Positions 16,376-25,779 of a stretch of 57,387 bases of DNA are shown in pieces. The translations under genes were made by a program, and so were the position numbers. Source of the DNA: Lachnospiraceae bacterium (GTDB lineage: Bacteria; Bacillota; Clostridia; Lachnospirales; Lachnospiraceae); NCBI GenBank assembly GCA_028693705.1, contig JAQUUX010000006.1, positions 1 to 57,387 of the forward strand, in the 5' to 3' direction. Under the pieces are notes generated by a model. The model was given only the letters and a program-made list of their open reading frames with translations, did not search any database and was not told where the DNA came from. The number at the start of each line of letters is the position of its first letter. Positions within the stretch are counted from its first letter, which is position 1.

Positions 16376-17983
16376 ATGGATATTAAAATTCTGCTTACAA
16401 CAATGCGAAGTGCTACCCTGGAAATATCAGATGGCGGTATTTATGAAACCAAAGCCTTATACGATATTTATGTAAACCATGAAAAGAAAATAACGACCAA
16501 TAAAGTAGTTACCAGTTTGTTTGGACTAAAACCGGATACAAATTATACGGTGGAGATTTGTGAAGCAGACAGGGAAACAGACGGAGTGATTACGAAGCCG
16601 ATAATTTACAGTCTGCAATTTCATACAGAACCGGAATTCGTTACATTAAATGTAAAAGCATTTGGCGCAAAAGGTGATGGCATTCAGGATGACACTTCTT
16701 ATATTCAGGCCGCGATTATGGCTTGTCCTGAACAGGGAAGGGTTTTAGTGCCCAGAGGAATTTATAAAATTCACAACCTTTTTCTAAAAAGTAATCTGTA
16801 CCTGGAACTGGAAAAAGACGCGGAATTATTGGCAGATCAGGATCGTTTTGCCTATCCGATCATGCCGGGAATGATAGAGAGCTATGACGAACAAAGTGAA
16901 TATAATCTGGGTACCTGGGAGGGAAATCCGTTGCCCATGTTTGCAGGGATTTTGACCGGTCTGAATGTGGAAAATGTGGTGCTCTATGGAGAAGGTTCTA
17001 TAAACGGAAATGCCACAAAGGAAAACTGGTGGCATGATGTACGAACCATGGTTGGCGCATTCCGTCCCAGAATGTTATTTTTAAGTCATTGTAAAAATGT
17101 GGCCATACAGGGACTGTGTTTCCACGATAGTCCATCATGGACGCTGCATCCTTATTTCAGCGAAAATTTGAAATTCTATAATCTATATATTAACAACCCG
17201 GCTGATTCACCTAATACAGACGGATTGGATCCGGAATCCTGTACTCATGTGGATATTGCGGGAGTGCATTTTTCACTGGGAGATGACTGCATTGCAGTGA
17301 AATCCGGTAAGATTTATATGGGAAAGTCTTATCATACTCCATCCAGTGATTTACATATTCATCATTGCCTTATGGAAAATGGACACGGAGCCGTGACCAT
17401 TGGAAGCGAAATGGCTGGCGGGGTTAAGGATCTTGTAGTGGAAAATTGTATTTTCAGACATACGGACAGAGGACTTCGAATCAAGACCAGAAGAGGCAGA
17501 GGAAAAGATGCCGTCATTGATGGAATTTGCTTTGAGCATATTGATATGGATCATGTGATGACACCTTTGGTCATTAATTGTTTCTATTTTTGTGATCCGG
17601 ACGGACATGCGGATTATGTACAGTCCAGGAAGTGGCATCAGGTGGATGAGAGAACGCCGGAGATTAAAAAGCTGGTATTTAGAGATCTGACCTGTCATAA
17701 TTGTCATGTGGCAGCAGGGTATTTTGAAGGTTTGCCGGAACAGAAAATAGAAGAAATAGTACTGGAGCATGTGGAGATTGATTTTGCAAAAGAACCAAAA
17801 TCCGGTGTACCGGCTATGTCAGAAGGTGTGCCGGAAAGTGTGAAACGCGGTTTGTATGCATCTAATATTAAAAAATTAGTATTACAGGACATACAGATTA
17901 CGGGACAGAATGGGAAAGTGACAGAAGTGTCAGGAATTGATGATCTGAGTGGAACGGTACAGGAAGGGGAGCATAATGTTTAG
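16376..17983 (+). CDS. GH28 exo-polygalacturonase, cytoplasmic
   Basis: This 535-residue enzyme has no signal peptide. Residues 1-85 look like a small fibronectin III-type domain; the right-handed beta-helix of GH28 starts at NVKAFGAKGDGIQDDT. The active-site motifs are NTD (Asp282), GDD (Asp303-Asp304), GHG (His337) and RIK (Arg368-Ile-Lys370), all intact. It should hydrolyse imported oligogalacturonides from the non-reducing end. A GGAGGAATT ribosome site precedes ATG 16376. Its stop overlaps the YesL-like gene by eight bases. Confidence 0.93.
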   Translation: MDIKILLTTMRSATLEISDGGIYETKALYDIYVNHEKKITTNKVVTSLFGLKPDTNYTVEICEADRETDGVITKPIIYSLQFHTEPEFVTLNVKAFGAKGDGIQDDTSYIQAAIMACPEQGRVLVPRGIYKIHNLFLKSNLYLELEKDAELLADQDRFAYPIMPGMIESYDEQSEYNLGTWEGNPLPMFAGILTGLNVENVVLYGEGSINGNATKENWWHDVRTMVGAFRPRMLFLSHCKNVAIQGLCFHDSPSWTLHPYFSENLKFYNLYINNPADSPNTDGLDPESCTHVDIAGVHFSLGDDCIAVKSGKIYMGKSYHTPSSDLHIHHCLMENGHGAVTIGSEMAGGVKDLVVENCIFRHTDRGLRIKTRRGRGKDAVIDGICFEHIDMDHVMTPLVINCFYFCDPDGHADYVQSRKWHQVDERTPEIKKLVFRDLTCHNCHVAAGYFEGLPEQKIEEIVLEHVEIDFAKEPKSGVPAMSEGVPESVKRGLYASNIKKLVLQDIQITGQNGKVTEVSGIDDLSGTVQEGEHNV

Positions 17984-18629
17984 TCGAATTTTTAACTATG
18001 ACAACCCGGTTTTTCGGGCTATTAATAAGATAGGAAGTATCTGGGTTTTAAACATTCTCTGGGTGCTGTGCAGTATTCCCATTGTGACAATGGGAGCTTC
18101 CACCACAGCACTCTTATACAGCTGTATGAAGTTACAAAAAGATGAAGGATATCCGACAAAGAATTTTTTTAAATCCTTTCGAGAAAATTTTGGACAGGCA
18201 ACAGGTATTTTCCTATTGTATGCAGTGGTTGGTGCATTACTCATGGGAGACCTGATCTACTGGAACCAGATGGATGGCAGCAATATGAAAATAGTATGGG
18301 CAGTTACCATCGCACTGCTCATCCCCTATGTGTTGTCATTACTCTATGTATTTGCAGTGCAATCGAAATTTGTAAATACAGTAAAAAGGACCATACATTA
18401 TTCTTTTATTCTTTCAATCAAGCACTTTAAATATACGTTCCCTATGTTCGTCATCGTTGCATTTATGGTATATATCAATGTGATGACGGTACTGGTAGTT
18501 AATTACTTTACCATTGGAATTGGAATTGGTATTACCGCATACATATTATCCTTATATTATGCTAAAATATTTGAGAATTACATCAAAACAGAGGATACAG
18601 AAGAAATAGAGACCGAAAACCTGATTTAA
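17976..18629 (+). CDS. YesL-like DUF624 membrane protein
   Basis: This 217-residue protein has the DUF624 N-terminus (FNYDNPVFRAINKIGSIWVLNILWVLCSIPIVTMGASTTAL) and about five hydrophobic segments. DUF624 proteins such as YesL are common companions of pectin and other plant-polysaccharide ABC importers; their function is not established. ATG 17976 with AGGAAGGGGA upstream is preferred over a GTG at 17949. It overlaps the GH28 stop, so it is translationally coupled. Its 3' end overlaps the convergent pectinesterase gene by four bases. Confidence 0.88.
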   Translation: MFSRIFNYDNPVFRAINKIGSIWVLNILWVLCSIPIVTMGASTTALLYSCMKLQKDEGYPTKNFFKSFRENFGQATGIFLLYAVVGALLMGDLIYWNQMDGSNMKIVWAVTIALLIPYVLSLLYVFAVQSKFVNTVKRTIHYSFILSIKHFKYTFPMFVIVAFMVYINVMTVLVVNYFTIGIGIGITAYILSLYYAKIFENYIKTEDTEEIETENLI

Positions 18630-19624
18630 AAATCATTACCCAGAACCTTTTCTTTTGTAAATGAATGAGCTTCTTTCTCAGACAGCTGTTTGGAGAAAGA
18701 GGCTCTTTTTTTGCTGTCTCCGCCGGCGCCTGTGGATTGGTATTCTGCAAAGAAAATAGTATCATGGGCAGCTTTTTTTCCCCAATCATGCCAGCCAGCA
18801 GGATGAATATGTTCTTCCATTTCGCAATGCAGATAAACAACCTTTGCAAAATTTCTCCAGGGACGCCCTAGATAGCAGCTTGCTTTAGGACAGTTGCCGG
18901 TGAGATGGCAATGATCAAATACATAGCCATATTCCTGACCTTCAGCAGTGGAGGCGGCTGTGATATAGCTGTAGGTTTTTTGGTACTCTATTGTGAAAGC
19001 GGCGGGTTCATCATCTGTTTTTTGGCAAAAAATCTCGCACTGTTCAAAATAAGCAGTGGCACTTCCAAAGATGAAATCCACATCTCCTCGAATAAAACAA
19101 TTTTTATAATATTGTCTGCCATTGATCCTGGGAGCAAATTCCTTGGGTCCGCGAAAACCTCCCGGTTCATAGGCCGTTAGCGGAAGGGGACCTGTGAATA
19201 AAGTGTCCTGGCTTCCTAACATTTGACAGTGATCAAAGGTAATCCGGTCTCCTTCCACATATAATGCCAATGCCTGTCCTACAAGTTTACCGAGACCGGC
19301 AGTGTTAGCAAAAGTCAGATTTCTGGCGGTAAAATCATGGGTATCAATAAAGACAGAGGCAGTGCGGAAAGTGCCACGTTTGATACCATCCTCCAGAATC
19401 TCATAGGCACCCAGATCGTATGTAAGAATAGTCTCCGTTTCAGATTCTCCTTCTAATGTAATAAAAGGTTTCTGTATGACAAGCTGCTCCTTATATTCTC
19501 CTTTGGCAATATGAATTAATACAGGTTCGGAATTGTCAGCAGGAACCGCATTAATGGCAGATTGAACAGTAGAATAATTATTTTTTTCAGATGATAAAAC
19601 AGAAGCTACATAAAATTCAAGCAT
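18626..19624 (-). CDS. CE8 pectin methylesterase
   Basis: This 332-residue protein of carbohydrate esterase family 8 has the catalytic motifs GSQDTLF (Asp140 acid/base), GDVDFIFG (Asp183 nucleophile) and YLGRPW (Arg254). No signal peptide is visible, so it should demethylate imported methylated oligogalacturonides in the cytoplasm, feeding GH28 and GH105. It is transcribed away from the AraC gene at 21.4 kb, together with the esterase upstream, as AraC-esterase-CE8 on the minus strand. Confidence 0.92.
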   Translation of the reverse strand: MLEFYVASVLSSEKNNYSTVQSAINAVPADNSEPVLIHIAKGEYKEQLVIQKPFITLEGESETETILTYDLGAYEILEDGIKRGTFRTASVFIDTHDFTARNLTFANTAGLGKLVGQALALYVEGDRITFDHCQMLGSQDTLFTGPLPLTAYEPGGFRGPKEFAPRINGRQYYKNCFIRGDVDFIFGSATAYFEQCEIFCQKTDDEPAAFTIEYQKTYSYITAASTAEGQEYGYVFDHCHLTGNCPKASCYLGRPWRNFAKVVYLHCEMEEHIHPAGWHDWGKKAAHDTIFFAEYQSTGAGGDSKKRASFSKQLSEKEAHSFTKEKVLGNDF

Positions 19625-19642
19625 AGATGTAAATAGTCCTTT

Positions 19643-20467
19643 CTAAAAGTTTTCCTGGAAAAGATTTTGCAGCCAGGTCTGTGCCAGAGAAAGCCATACA
19701 CTGCATTCCGGCAAAATGCCACTGCCGTCTTCCCAGGCCGTAAGCTCATTGGCAAGCGCTAACCCGTGTCTGCCCTGGGGGAATATATGAAATTCTGTAG
19801 AAATATTACATTTTCTTAAAGCATCTACCAGCAAAAGAGAGTTTTCTACCGGTACACTCTGGTCAGTAAAGGTATGCCAGATAAAAGCAGGCGGAGTATC
19901 CTTATTTACAAGATGTTCCAGAGAAACGTCACTTTTTAGTTCTTCATAGCGATTTCCTAATAAGTTAAGAAAAGACCCCTGATGAGCATTTGGACCGGTA
20001 GAGACCACGGGATAACTGAGGATCATACCTGCAGGCTTTAAAAGTGAGGACTCTGTCTGTAATGCTTCAGATAAAAATGGTTTAGACCAATTCATGCAAA
20101 AGTCTCCGGCCAGGTGACCACCGGCAGAGAAGCCGGTCAGAATGATCTTGGACGTATCGATATGCCATTCCTCACCATGTTCATAGATCATTTTCACAAC
20201 GCTGGCAACCTCGTAGAGCTGAGTTGGATAGGTAATAGGGGCCAGTGAATAATTGACGAGAATGGCATGATAGCCCATAGCATTAAATTGTAAGGCGATG
20301 GGTTCACTTTCACGCGGCGAGAGATGTTCATAACCGCCACCCGGGCAGATCACGATAACAGGTCTTTTTTTTAGATAGCTTTGTTCGGAATGATCCAGAA
20401 GATAAGTAATGGCGCAAGCTTTTGATAAAGAGTCCGGTTGATGTAACGGGATGGTTTTATGCAACAT
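19643..20467 (-). CDS. Alpha/beta-hydrolase, acetylesterase type
   Basis: This 274-residue alpha/beta-hydrolase has an oxyanion motif CPGGGYEHLSPRESEPIA (residues 41-58) and a nucleophile elbow GFSAGGH (Ser114). A late DQSVPVENS Asp region and GRHGLAL complete the triad. It resembles the xylan/pectin acetylesterase and BD-FAE-like group. The chosen start is ATG 20467, with GGAAAGGA eight bases upstream; an in-frame ATG at 20506 would add 13 residues. It lies 18 bases before CE8 and is likely to deacetylate imported pectin oligomers. The exact ester is not provable here. Confidence 0.82.
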   Translation of the reverse strand: MLHKTIPLHQPDSLSKACAITYLLDHSEQSYLKKRPVIVICPGGGYEHLSPRESEPIALQFNAMGYHAILVNYSLAPITYPTQLYEVASVVKMIYEHGEEWHIDTSKIILTGFSAGGHLAGDFCMNWSKPFLSEALQTESSLLKPAGMILSYPVVSTGPNAHQGSFLNLLGNRYEELKSDVSLEHLVNKDTPPAFIWHTFTDQSVPVENSLLLVDALRKCNISTEFHIFPQGRHGLALANELTAWEDGSGILPECSVWLSLAQTWLQNLFQENF

Positions 20468-20527
20468 GGTTTTGGTCCTTTCCAATTCTAAATATAATTT
20501 ATTCACTTCTATTTACAATATCCCCGG

Positions 20528-21385
20528 TTATAATATTTCCGGCAGATCCGTCATTTTCTTGCGATATTCCCTGGGCGAACTGCCAAACTGTTTTTTAAAT
20601 AAGTCTTTAAAATAATTACTGTCGTTAAATCCGTTGTTCAGAGCAATGACAGTAATGGTATCATTGGTAGACAACAGATCAGCACGAGCCTGCTTTAGAC
20701 GGATGAAGTTCAGATATTCTTTAAAACCAAGCCCTGTGAGCTTTTTGAATTTTTTTGAAAAATAAGTGGGACTTAAACCGGCAATGGAAGAAACCTCTTC
20801 TAAGGTAACCTGTTCCCTAAAATGACTGGAAATATATCTGGCTGCTACGGAGATTTCTGTCTCAGAAGGAATATAGTTGGGATCAGGGACTTCATTTGTC
20901 TGTAATTTTAACAGACCAAGCAGTAATTCATTTAAATGACATTGAAGAATCGCTTGAGAAGAAATATCCTCCCGGGGCCATTCTTCATCCATTTTTTGCA
21001 GGAGATGATCAAAATCAGGCAAGATCACACCGGGAACATGATATAATCCTGACTTTAAGCCATCAAAAGGCTGATTGCCGGGAATATCTTCCGGATCAGA
21101 AAAAAACTGGGGAAATAAATGCTCCGGAGAAAAATACACAGCAGTTCGTTCACAGGATTTATTGGGGAAATAGTGGGAATGATGCAGTTCGTTTGGCTCG
21201 AGCAGTACAAAATCTCCTTTCCGCAATGTGAATATTTTATCCCTGATAAAATAACGGCATTGACCATCCCTCACAATATACAACTCATAAAAGGGATGCA
21301 GATGATCCGAAGGCATGGAAGCTGCAGAAGTTCTAATTAAAGTACTGATTTGGATTTTGTTAATAATCGGAAATATTTTTTTCAT
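20528..21385 (-). CDS. AraC-family regulator, second of the pectin locus
   Basis: This 285-residue protein has the same plan as the AraC protein at 10.6-11.4 kb. Its N-terminal cupin contains HLHPFYELYIVRDGQCRYFI and LRKGDFVLLEPNELHHS. The C-terminal AraC DNA-binding domain contains LEEVSSIAGLSPTYFSKKFKKLTGLGFKEYLN and FGSSPREYR. It probably controls the esterase and CE8 genes downstream on the same strand. Two paralogous sensors around one locus may separate the responses to methylated or acetylated and to free oligogalacturonides. Confidence 0.91.
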   Translation of the reverse strand: MKKIFPIINKIQISTLIRTSAASMPSDHLHPFYELYIVRDGQCRYFIRDKIFTLRKGDFVLLEPNELHHSHYFPNKSCERTAVYFSPEHLFPQFFSDPEDIPGNQPFDGLKSGLYHVPGVILPDFDHLLQKMDEEWPREDISSQAILQCHLNELLLGLLKLQTNEVPDPNYIPSETEISVAARYISSHFREQVTLEEVSSIAGLSPTYFSKKFKKLTGLGFKEYLNFIRLKQARADLLSTNDTITVIALNNGFNDSNYFKDLFKKQFGSSPREYRKKMTDLPEIL

Positions 21386-21543
21386 AACACTATCATACTG
21401 CTGTATTTGTAAAATTACAACATGGAAAGAACAAAAAAACAGCGTTTAAGTTATAAACACCCTATAAAATTCATGGAAAACATGGTAAATTTGCCATAAA
21501 ATAGAACAAGTACTTAAATAAAGGATATTAAAAAAGGAAGACC

Positions 21544-22947
21544 ATGGCACAGACAAAAGCAGTTTTAACACAAAAAGATAAAGCATACAGAGACCTTTCG
21601 CTTAACGGAAATATGTGGAAAGTAATCCTACAGGTGGGAATACCCCTGGCGTTATATCAGAGTTTAAGCCAGGCATTTAATATATTGGACACTATGATGG
21701 CATCCCATATTAGCCCTACCTCCGTTTCAGCAGTGGCATATCTGACCCAGATCGGACAGTTACTGTCTGCACTTGGCGGTGGTCTGGCAGTAGGAGCCGG
21801 CGTTCAGATCAGTATGGCATATGGTAAGGGTGATTATGAGCTGGTCAGGAAACGAGTGAGCACTCTTTATGTGATCTGCGTTACCATGGGTCTGTTAGTA
21901 CTGGGCGTAATTTTGCCATTTACGGATCATTTCCTGTATCTTACAGGTATGACAGAGGATTTAATTGCAGCAGGCAGGCAGTATTTTATTGTTCAGCTTT
22001 TTGCTATGGTCATTCAGTTCATGAATAATGTATATATAGCAGTAGAACGTGCCAGAGGGAATTCTAAACGAATTTTGTACCTGAATATGCTGGTTATTGC
22101 GGTAAAACTTTCCCTTACAGCTTTCTTTATCTATGGTCTGGAAGGGGATCTGGTAATGATTGCAATTGCTACGTTGGTATCTCAGGCATGTTTGCTGATA
22201 TTTGCAGTGATGAACAGTGTGGGAAAAGGTGATAATGCCTTTGGATTTTCAATTCGTGCAGTAGTAGGTGAAAGAGAAGTTATAGGTCCCATGGTAAGCC
22301 GTTCGATTCCAGTGGTAGTGGAGAAAATGGCATTTGCCCTGGGAAAGATCCTGGTAAACGCCATGAGCACTATATATGATTCCCTGACGGTAGGAGCCTT
22401 GGGTGTCTCCAATAATATTGGTGGCATCGTTACAATGCCACAAAACGGTTTTCAGGAGGGTGGTGCATCTGTCATTGGACAGAATCTGGGTGCCGGCAAT
22501 CCGAAAAGAGCACTGGATGCTTACCATAAGGTTTTGATTATTAATATGGTCATGGGCACGTGCCTTTGCGCTTTTACGATATGGAAACTTGATTTCATCA
22601 GCAGTTTGTTCCAGGGTGGAGATCCGGCTTTTCAGCAAAAGATAGAAGCTATTTATAAATATGAAGCGCTGGGTGCCATTACCCTGGGCATGAATGCTGC
22701 CGTTTTATCTTTGTTATATGGAATGGGGAAAACAAAAATCACCCTGGTGATGAACTTCGCCAGAGTGTTTATATTCCGTGTACCGGTTTTGTGGTTTTTA
22801 CAGCATTTTACTGATTATGGAAGTGAAAGTGTTGGTATCGTAATGATGGTAAGCAATGTTTCCGCGGGAGTTACCGCCATGATGGTAGCCGCGGCTGTCA
22901 TTTATTTTTCCCCGGAATTTAAAAACTGTGTCAGACATCACGCCTGA
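21544..22947 (+). CDS. MATE-family multidrug/sodium exporter
   Basis: This 467-residue protein has about twelve hydrophobic segments in two MatE repeats. The start region (MWKVILQVGIPLALYQSLSQAFNILDTMMASH) is typical of DinF/NorM-like transporters. AAAAGGAAG upstream of ATG 21544 gives the ribosome site. It is transcribed alone and divergently from AraC. The substrate is unknown; a link to pectin utilisation is possible but unsupported. Confidence 0.9.
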   Translation: MAQTKAVLTQKDKAYRDLSLNGNMWKVILQVGIPLALYQSLSQAFNILDTMMASHISPTSVSAVAYLTQIGQLLSALGGGLAVGAGVQISMAYGKGDYELVRKRVSTLYVICVTMGLLVLGVILPFTDHFLYLTGMTEDLIAAGRQYFIVQLFAMVIQFMNNVYIAVERARGNSKRILYLNMLVIAVKLSLTAFFIYGLEGDLVMIAIATLVSQACLLIFAVMNSVGKGDNAFGFSIRAVVGEREVIGPMVSRSIPVVVEKMAFALGKILVNAMSTIYDSLTVGALGVSNNIGGIVTMPQNGFQEGGASVIGQNLGAGNPKRALDAYHKVLIINMVMGTCLCAFTIWKLDFISSLFQGGDPAFQQKIEAIYKYEALGAITLGMNAAVLSLLYGMGKTKITLVMNFARVFIFRVPVLWFLQHFTDYGSESVGIVMMVSNVSAGVTAMMVAAAVIYFSPEFKNCVRHHA

Positions 22948-22954
22948 CACAGTT
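22924..22954. terminator. Bidirectional terminator between MATE and nicotinate PRTase genes
   Basis: AACTGTGTCAG (22924-22934) pairs perfectly with CTGACACAGTT (22944-22954). Read on the plus strand it is followed by AATATTTT; read on the minus strand a run of five T follows the stem. It serves both convergent genes and contains the MATE stop codon. Confidence 0.85.
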
Positions 22955-22987
22955 AATATTTTCATATGTTTCGGTAAATCAAGTGGT

Positions 22988-24442
22988 TTATACCTGATGC
23001 ATCCGATCCAGCAACTCGATTTTAATATCATATAATTGTTTGGAAAGATCCACATAAACCTTACTTGGATTAACCAGACGTCTTACCTCGTCCCAAAGAG
23101 TGTCCAGTTCCTTCTTACAGTATTCACGGATATCCATTACCTTAGGAGACTGATATACGCATTTTCCATCTACGAAAACGGGAACCATCAATTCACGAAG
23201 TGTAAAAGTACCTGCTTTCAATTTCGTTTTTTTCCATGGCTCTAATGGATCAAATAGAAGCATGTCTTCCTTTTCTGAAAAGATTTCTTCATTTAAACAA
23301 ATTAAGTCAGCTTTTACCTTGCCACTTTCTTTTTCATAAACACGATAGATTTTTTTATTACCGGGATTGGTAATCTTCTCTGTATTTTCGGATAATTTAA
23401 TCTTTGAAACGAATTTTCCATCTTCTCCCAATACAGCAGCCAGCTTATATACACCGCCAAAAGAAGGCCAGTCCTTAGAAGTGATTAGATTGGTGCCAAC
23501 TCCCCAGGAGGTAATGGCAGCACCCTGCGTTTTCAAAGAATCGATTAAAAACTCATCCAGATCATTGGAAGCAGAGATGACAGCATCCGGGAATCCGGCA
23601 TCATCCAGCATTTTTCTCGCTTTTTTGGAAATATAAGCCAGATCACCGCTGTCTAAACGGATACCATAGAAAGTAAGGGGAATACCAGCCTCACGCATTT
23701 CTTTGAAAACACGGATTGCATTTGGTACACCGGATTTTAAAGTATCATAGGTATCAGCAATCAGAATACAGGCAGAAGGATACAGATCGGCATAGGTTTT
23801 AAAGGCAGTATATTCATCCGGGAAACTCATAACCCAGCTGTGTGCATTGGTACCTTTAACCGGTACGTCATACAGCTTACCGCAAAGGACATTGGAAGTA
23901 CCGATACAGCCGCCGATCATGGCAGCTCTGGCACCAAGTGTACCGGCATCCGGACCCTGGGCACGACGCAGACCAAATTCCATAATACCATCTCCCTTAG
24001 CCGCATAGCAGATACGAGAGGTTTTGGTGGCAATAAGGCTTTGATGATTTACGATATTTAATATAGCGGTTTCAACAAGCTGCGCCTGCATAATTGGTGC
24101 AATGACCTTTACCATAGGCTCTCTTGGGAACATCACGGTTCCTTCCGGAATCGCATAGATACTGCCGGTAAATTTAAATTCACGAAGATAGTCTAAAAAG
24201 TCCTGATCAAAGATCCCAAGACTTGCCAGATAAGCAATGTCCTGGTCATCAAAATGCAGGTTTTCCACATATTCTATAACCTGCTGTAATCCTGCACAGA
24301 TGGAATAACCGCTATCCATTGGATTGTTACGATAAAATGCATCAAAAATAACAGTTTCATTTGCAGTTTTGTTTTTAAAATACCCCTGCATCATGGTTAA
24401 TTCATAAAGATCTGTTAACAGGGTCTGATTTGGTTTTTCCAT
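22988..24442 (-). CDS. pncB: Nicotinate phosphoribosyltransferase
   Basis: This 484-residue enzyme of NAD salvage converts nicotinate plus PRPP to nicotinate mononucleotide. The N-terminus TLLTDLYELTMMQGYF, the phosphoribosyl region FGLRRAQGPDAG, TSNVLCG and the GVGTNLITS motif are diagnostic. The start is placed at ATG 24442, just after GAGAGGAATC. An in-frame ATG 45 bases upstream would add 15 residues with no better ribosome site. It is monocistronic between two terminator or intergenic regions. A possible NiaR-type operator lies upstream. Confidence 0.93.
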   Translation of the reverse strand: MEKPNQTLLTDLYELTMMQGYFKNKTANETVIFDAFYRNNPMDSGYSICAGLQQVIEYVENLHFDDQDIAYLASLGIFDQDFLDYLREFKFTGSIYAIPEGTVMFPREPMVKVIAPIMQAQLVETAILNIVNHQSLIATKTSRICYAAKGDGIMEFGLRRAQGPDAGTLGARAAMIGGCIGTSNVLCGKLYDVPVKGTNAHSWVMSFPDEYTAFKTYADLYPSACILIADTYDTLKSGVPNAIRVFKEMREAGIPLTFYGIRLDSGDLAYISKKARKMLDDAGFPDAVISASNDLDEFLIDSLKTQGAAITSWGVGTNLITSKDWPSFGGVYKLAAVLGEDGKFVSKIKLSENTEKITNPGNKKIYRVYEKESGKVKADLICLNEEIFSEKEDMLLFDPLEPWKKTKLKAGTFTLRELMVPVFVDGKCVYQSPKVMDIREYCKKELDTLWDEVRRLVNPSKVYVDLSKQLYDIKIELLDRMHQV

Positions 24443-24540
24443 GATTCCTCTCATTCTGCCAGTTAGACGGCATATACTGTATTTCATGGGGTACAGTATT
24501 CCCCATCCTTAGTGAAAAGTTGCATACGATGTATACTCAC

Positions 24541-24557
24541 GTGTCTTGTCAGTGAGC
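24541..24557. promoter_or_regulatory. Possible NiaR-like operator upstream of pncB
   Basis: GTGTCTTGTCAGTGAGC resembles, from memory, the GTGTCTTGACAC-type core reported for the nicotinate repressor NiaR (YrxA) of Firmicutes. It lies about 100 bases upstream of pncB, a NiaR target in other species. The match is partial and not tested against a matrix. Confidence 0.28.
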
Positions 24558-24612
24558 ACATATTTTTATTATTCTACACCATTTCTTTATACTTGTAAAA
24601 GAGAATGGCGTA

Positions 24613-25495
24613 TCAGATGTTGTTTTTTGCTTCTAATTCTTTGATTTTATCGCGTAATGCTTGTATTTCTAAATCCTTCTCTTTAGCGAGGAAATCCTTC
24701 TCTTTCACAAGAGAATCTTTTTCTTTAGTTAAGTTATTTGCTTTCAGCGCAAGATGATCTACTTCTTCAGCAAGACTATTCTTTTTCTTTTCTAAAGTAC
24801 TAACCGTTTCCATCAATACATCAATTTTATTCAGGTATTTGTCTAAAGGTAGTTCAATAGCGCCTTCTAATATGGGTTTCATATCGTCACAACCTCCTAA
24901 TGTGAAATAGTTAGCATAAACTGCATTTAACAATTCCTGTGTCAGGGAACGCAGTTTATCAGCATCAGTTTCTGTAATATTGCCGACTTTTTGATTGGCT
25001 TCTATACTACTGACTATATCATTTCGGATGAGATCCCGCAATTGTATAAAGTTGTTTTTGGTAGGTTCTTTTTGAATTAATTTTTGCAGCTGAAGGATCC
25101 AGAATGGTATCAGTACAATCAGTTTTTTCTGGTTAATTTTATTCACATCCTGATTTAGTAAAACAAAGTTTTTGATCTTGATCTGATAACTGCCCTGGTT
25201 CCAGAAATTCAATTGTAAAGTACTTTCCGCCGGGATGTTATTTACTGAGAACAATAGCTTTATCCTTTTTAATCTGAGCTTAGATATGATAGGTATAGAT
25301 ACCATTGATTGTGATAAAGGTATCAGCGTATCGTTTACCAAGGCTGGAATTGACAAATTCACGGTTGGAATATTCTACCGTACTGTTTAAAGGGTAATCG
25401 GTTTCAAAAAGTCCATTGATTAAGTTGATAATAGCAAGGACAGAGAGGTCAAACAAACGTTTAAAGATGCGGTCGTAGATGTCATGAAATTTCAT
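24613..25495 (-). pseudogene. Decayed Rpn-family PD-(D/E)XK nuclease/transposase-like gene
   Basis: The N-terminal 71 residues (25495 down to 25283, KFHDIYDRIFKRLFDLSVLAI and FVNSSLGKRYADTFITINGIYTYHI) match the start of the Rpn/YhgA-like PD-(D/E)XK family. The family continues YHI-E-AQ, but here the Glu codon is TAA (25280-25282). The frame then reads AQIKKDKAIVLSK and stops again. The C-terminal half (NNIPAESTLQLNF, QKKLIVLIPF, GCDDMKPILEGAIE and a Lys/Glu-rich coiled coil) continues in another frame to 24613, and a stretch of roughly 40-50 family residues is missing between the halves. A nonsense change, an internal deletion and a frameshift together indicate an inactive gene. Confidence 0.85.
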
Positions 25496-25726
25496 AGATA
25501 TGATTCCTTTCCATTAAGACAGGCTTAATCCCAGTTGATAAGATATTAGAATTGCTTCATAGAATGTGAGATTTGTTCCGTAAATGTCAAGGACGACACG
25601 GGAACAAAATAAGATGAAAATAGAATATCATAGGGCATATTAGTGGGTCAAGCAGAGAAAAATACGTTTATTACGAGTAAATCTATATATATTTCGAGAA
25701 AAAACATATAAAAATCGCCGGGATTC

Positions 25727-25756
25727 TTGACAGCAACCGGATTTTGAACCTATAAT
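25727..25756 (+). promoter_or_regulatory. Sigma-A promoter of ileS
   Basis: A consensus TTGACA (25727-25732) and a consensus TATAAT (25751-25756) are separated by 18 bases. This is the best promoter in the window and starts the T-box leader. Confidence 0.85.
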
Positions 25757-25779
25757 ACCTAAATATAAATAAGAAAAGA

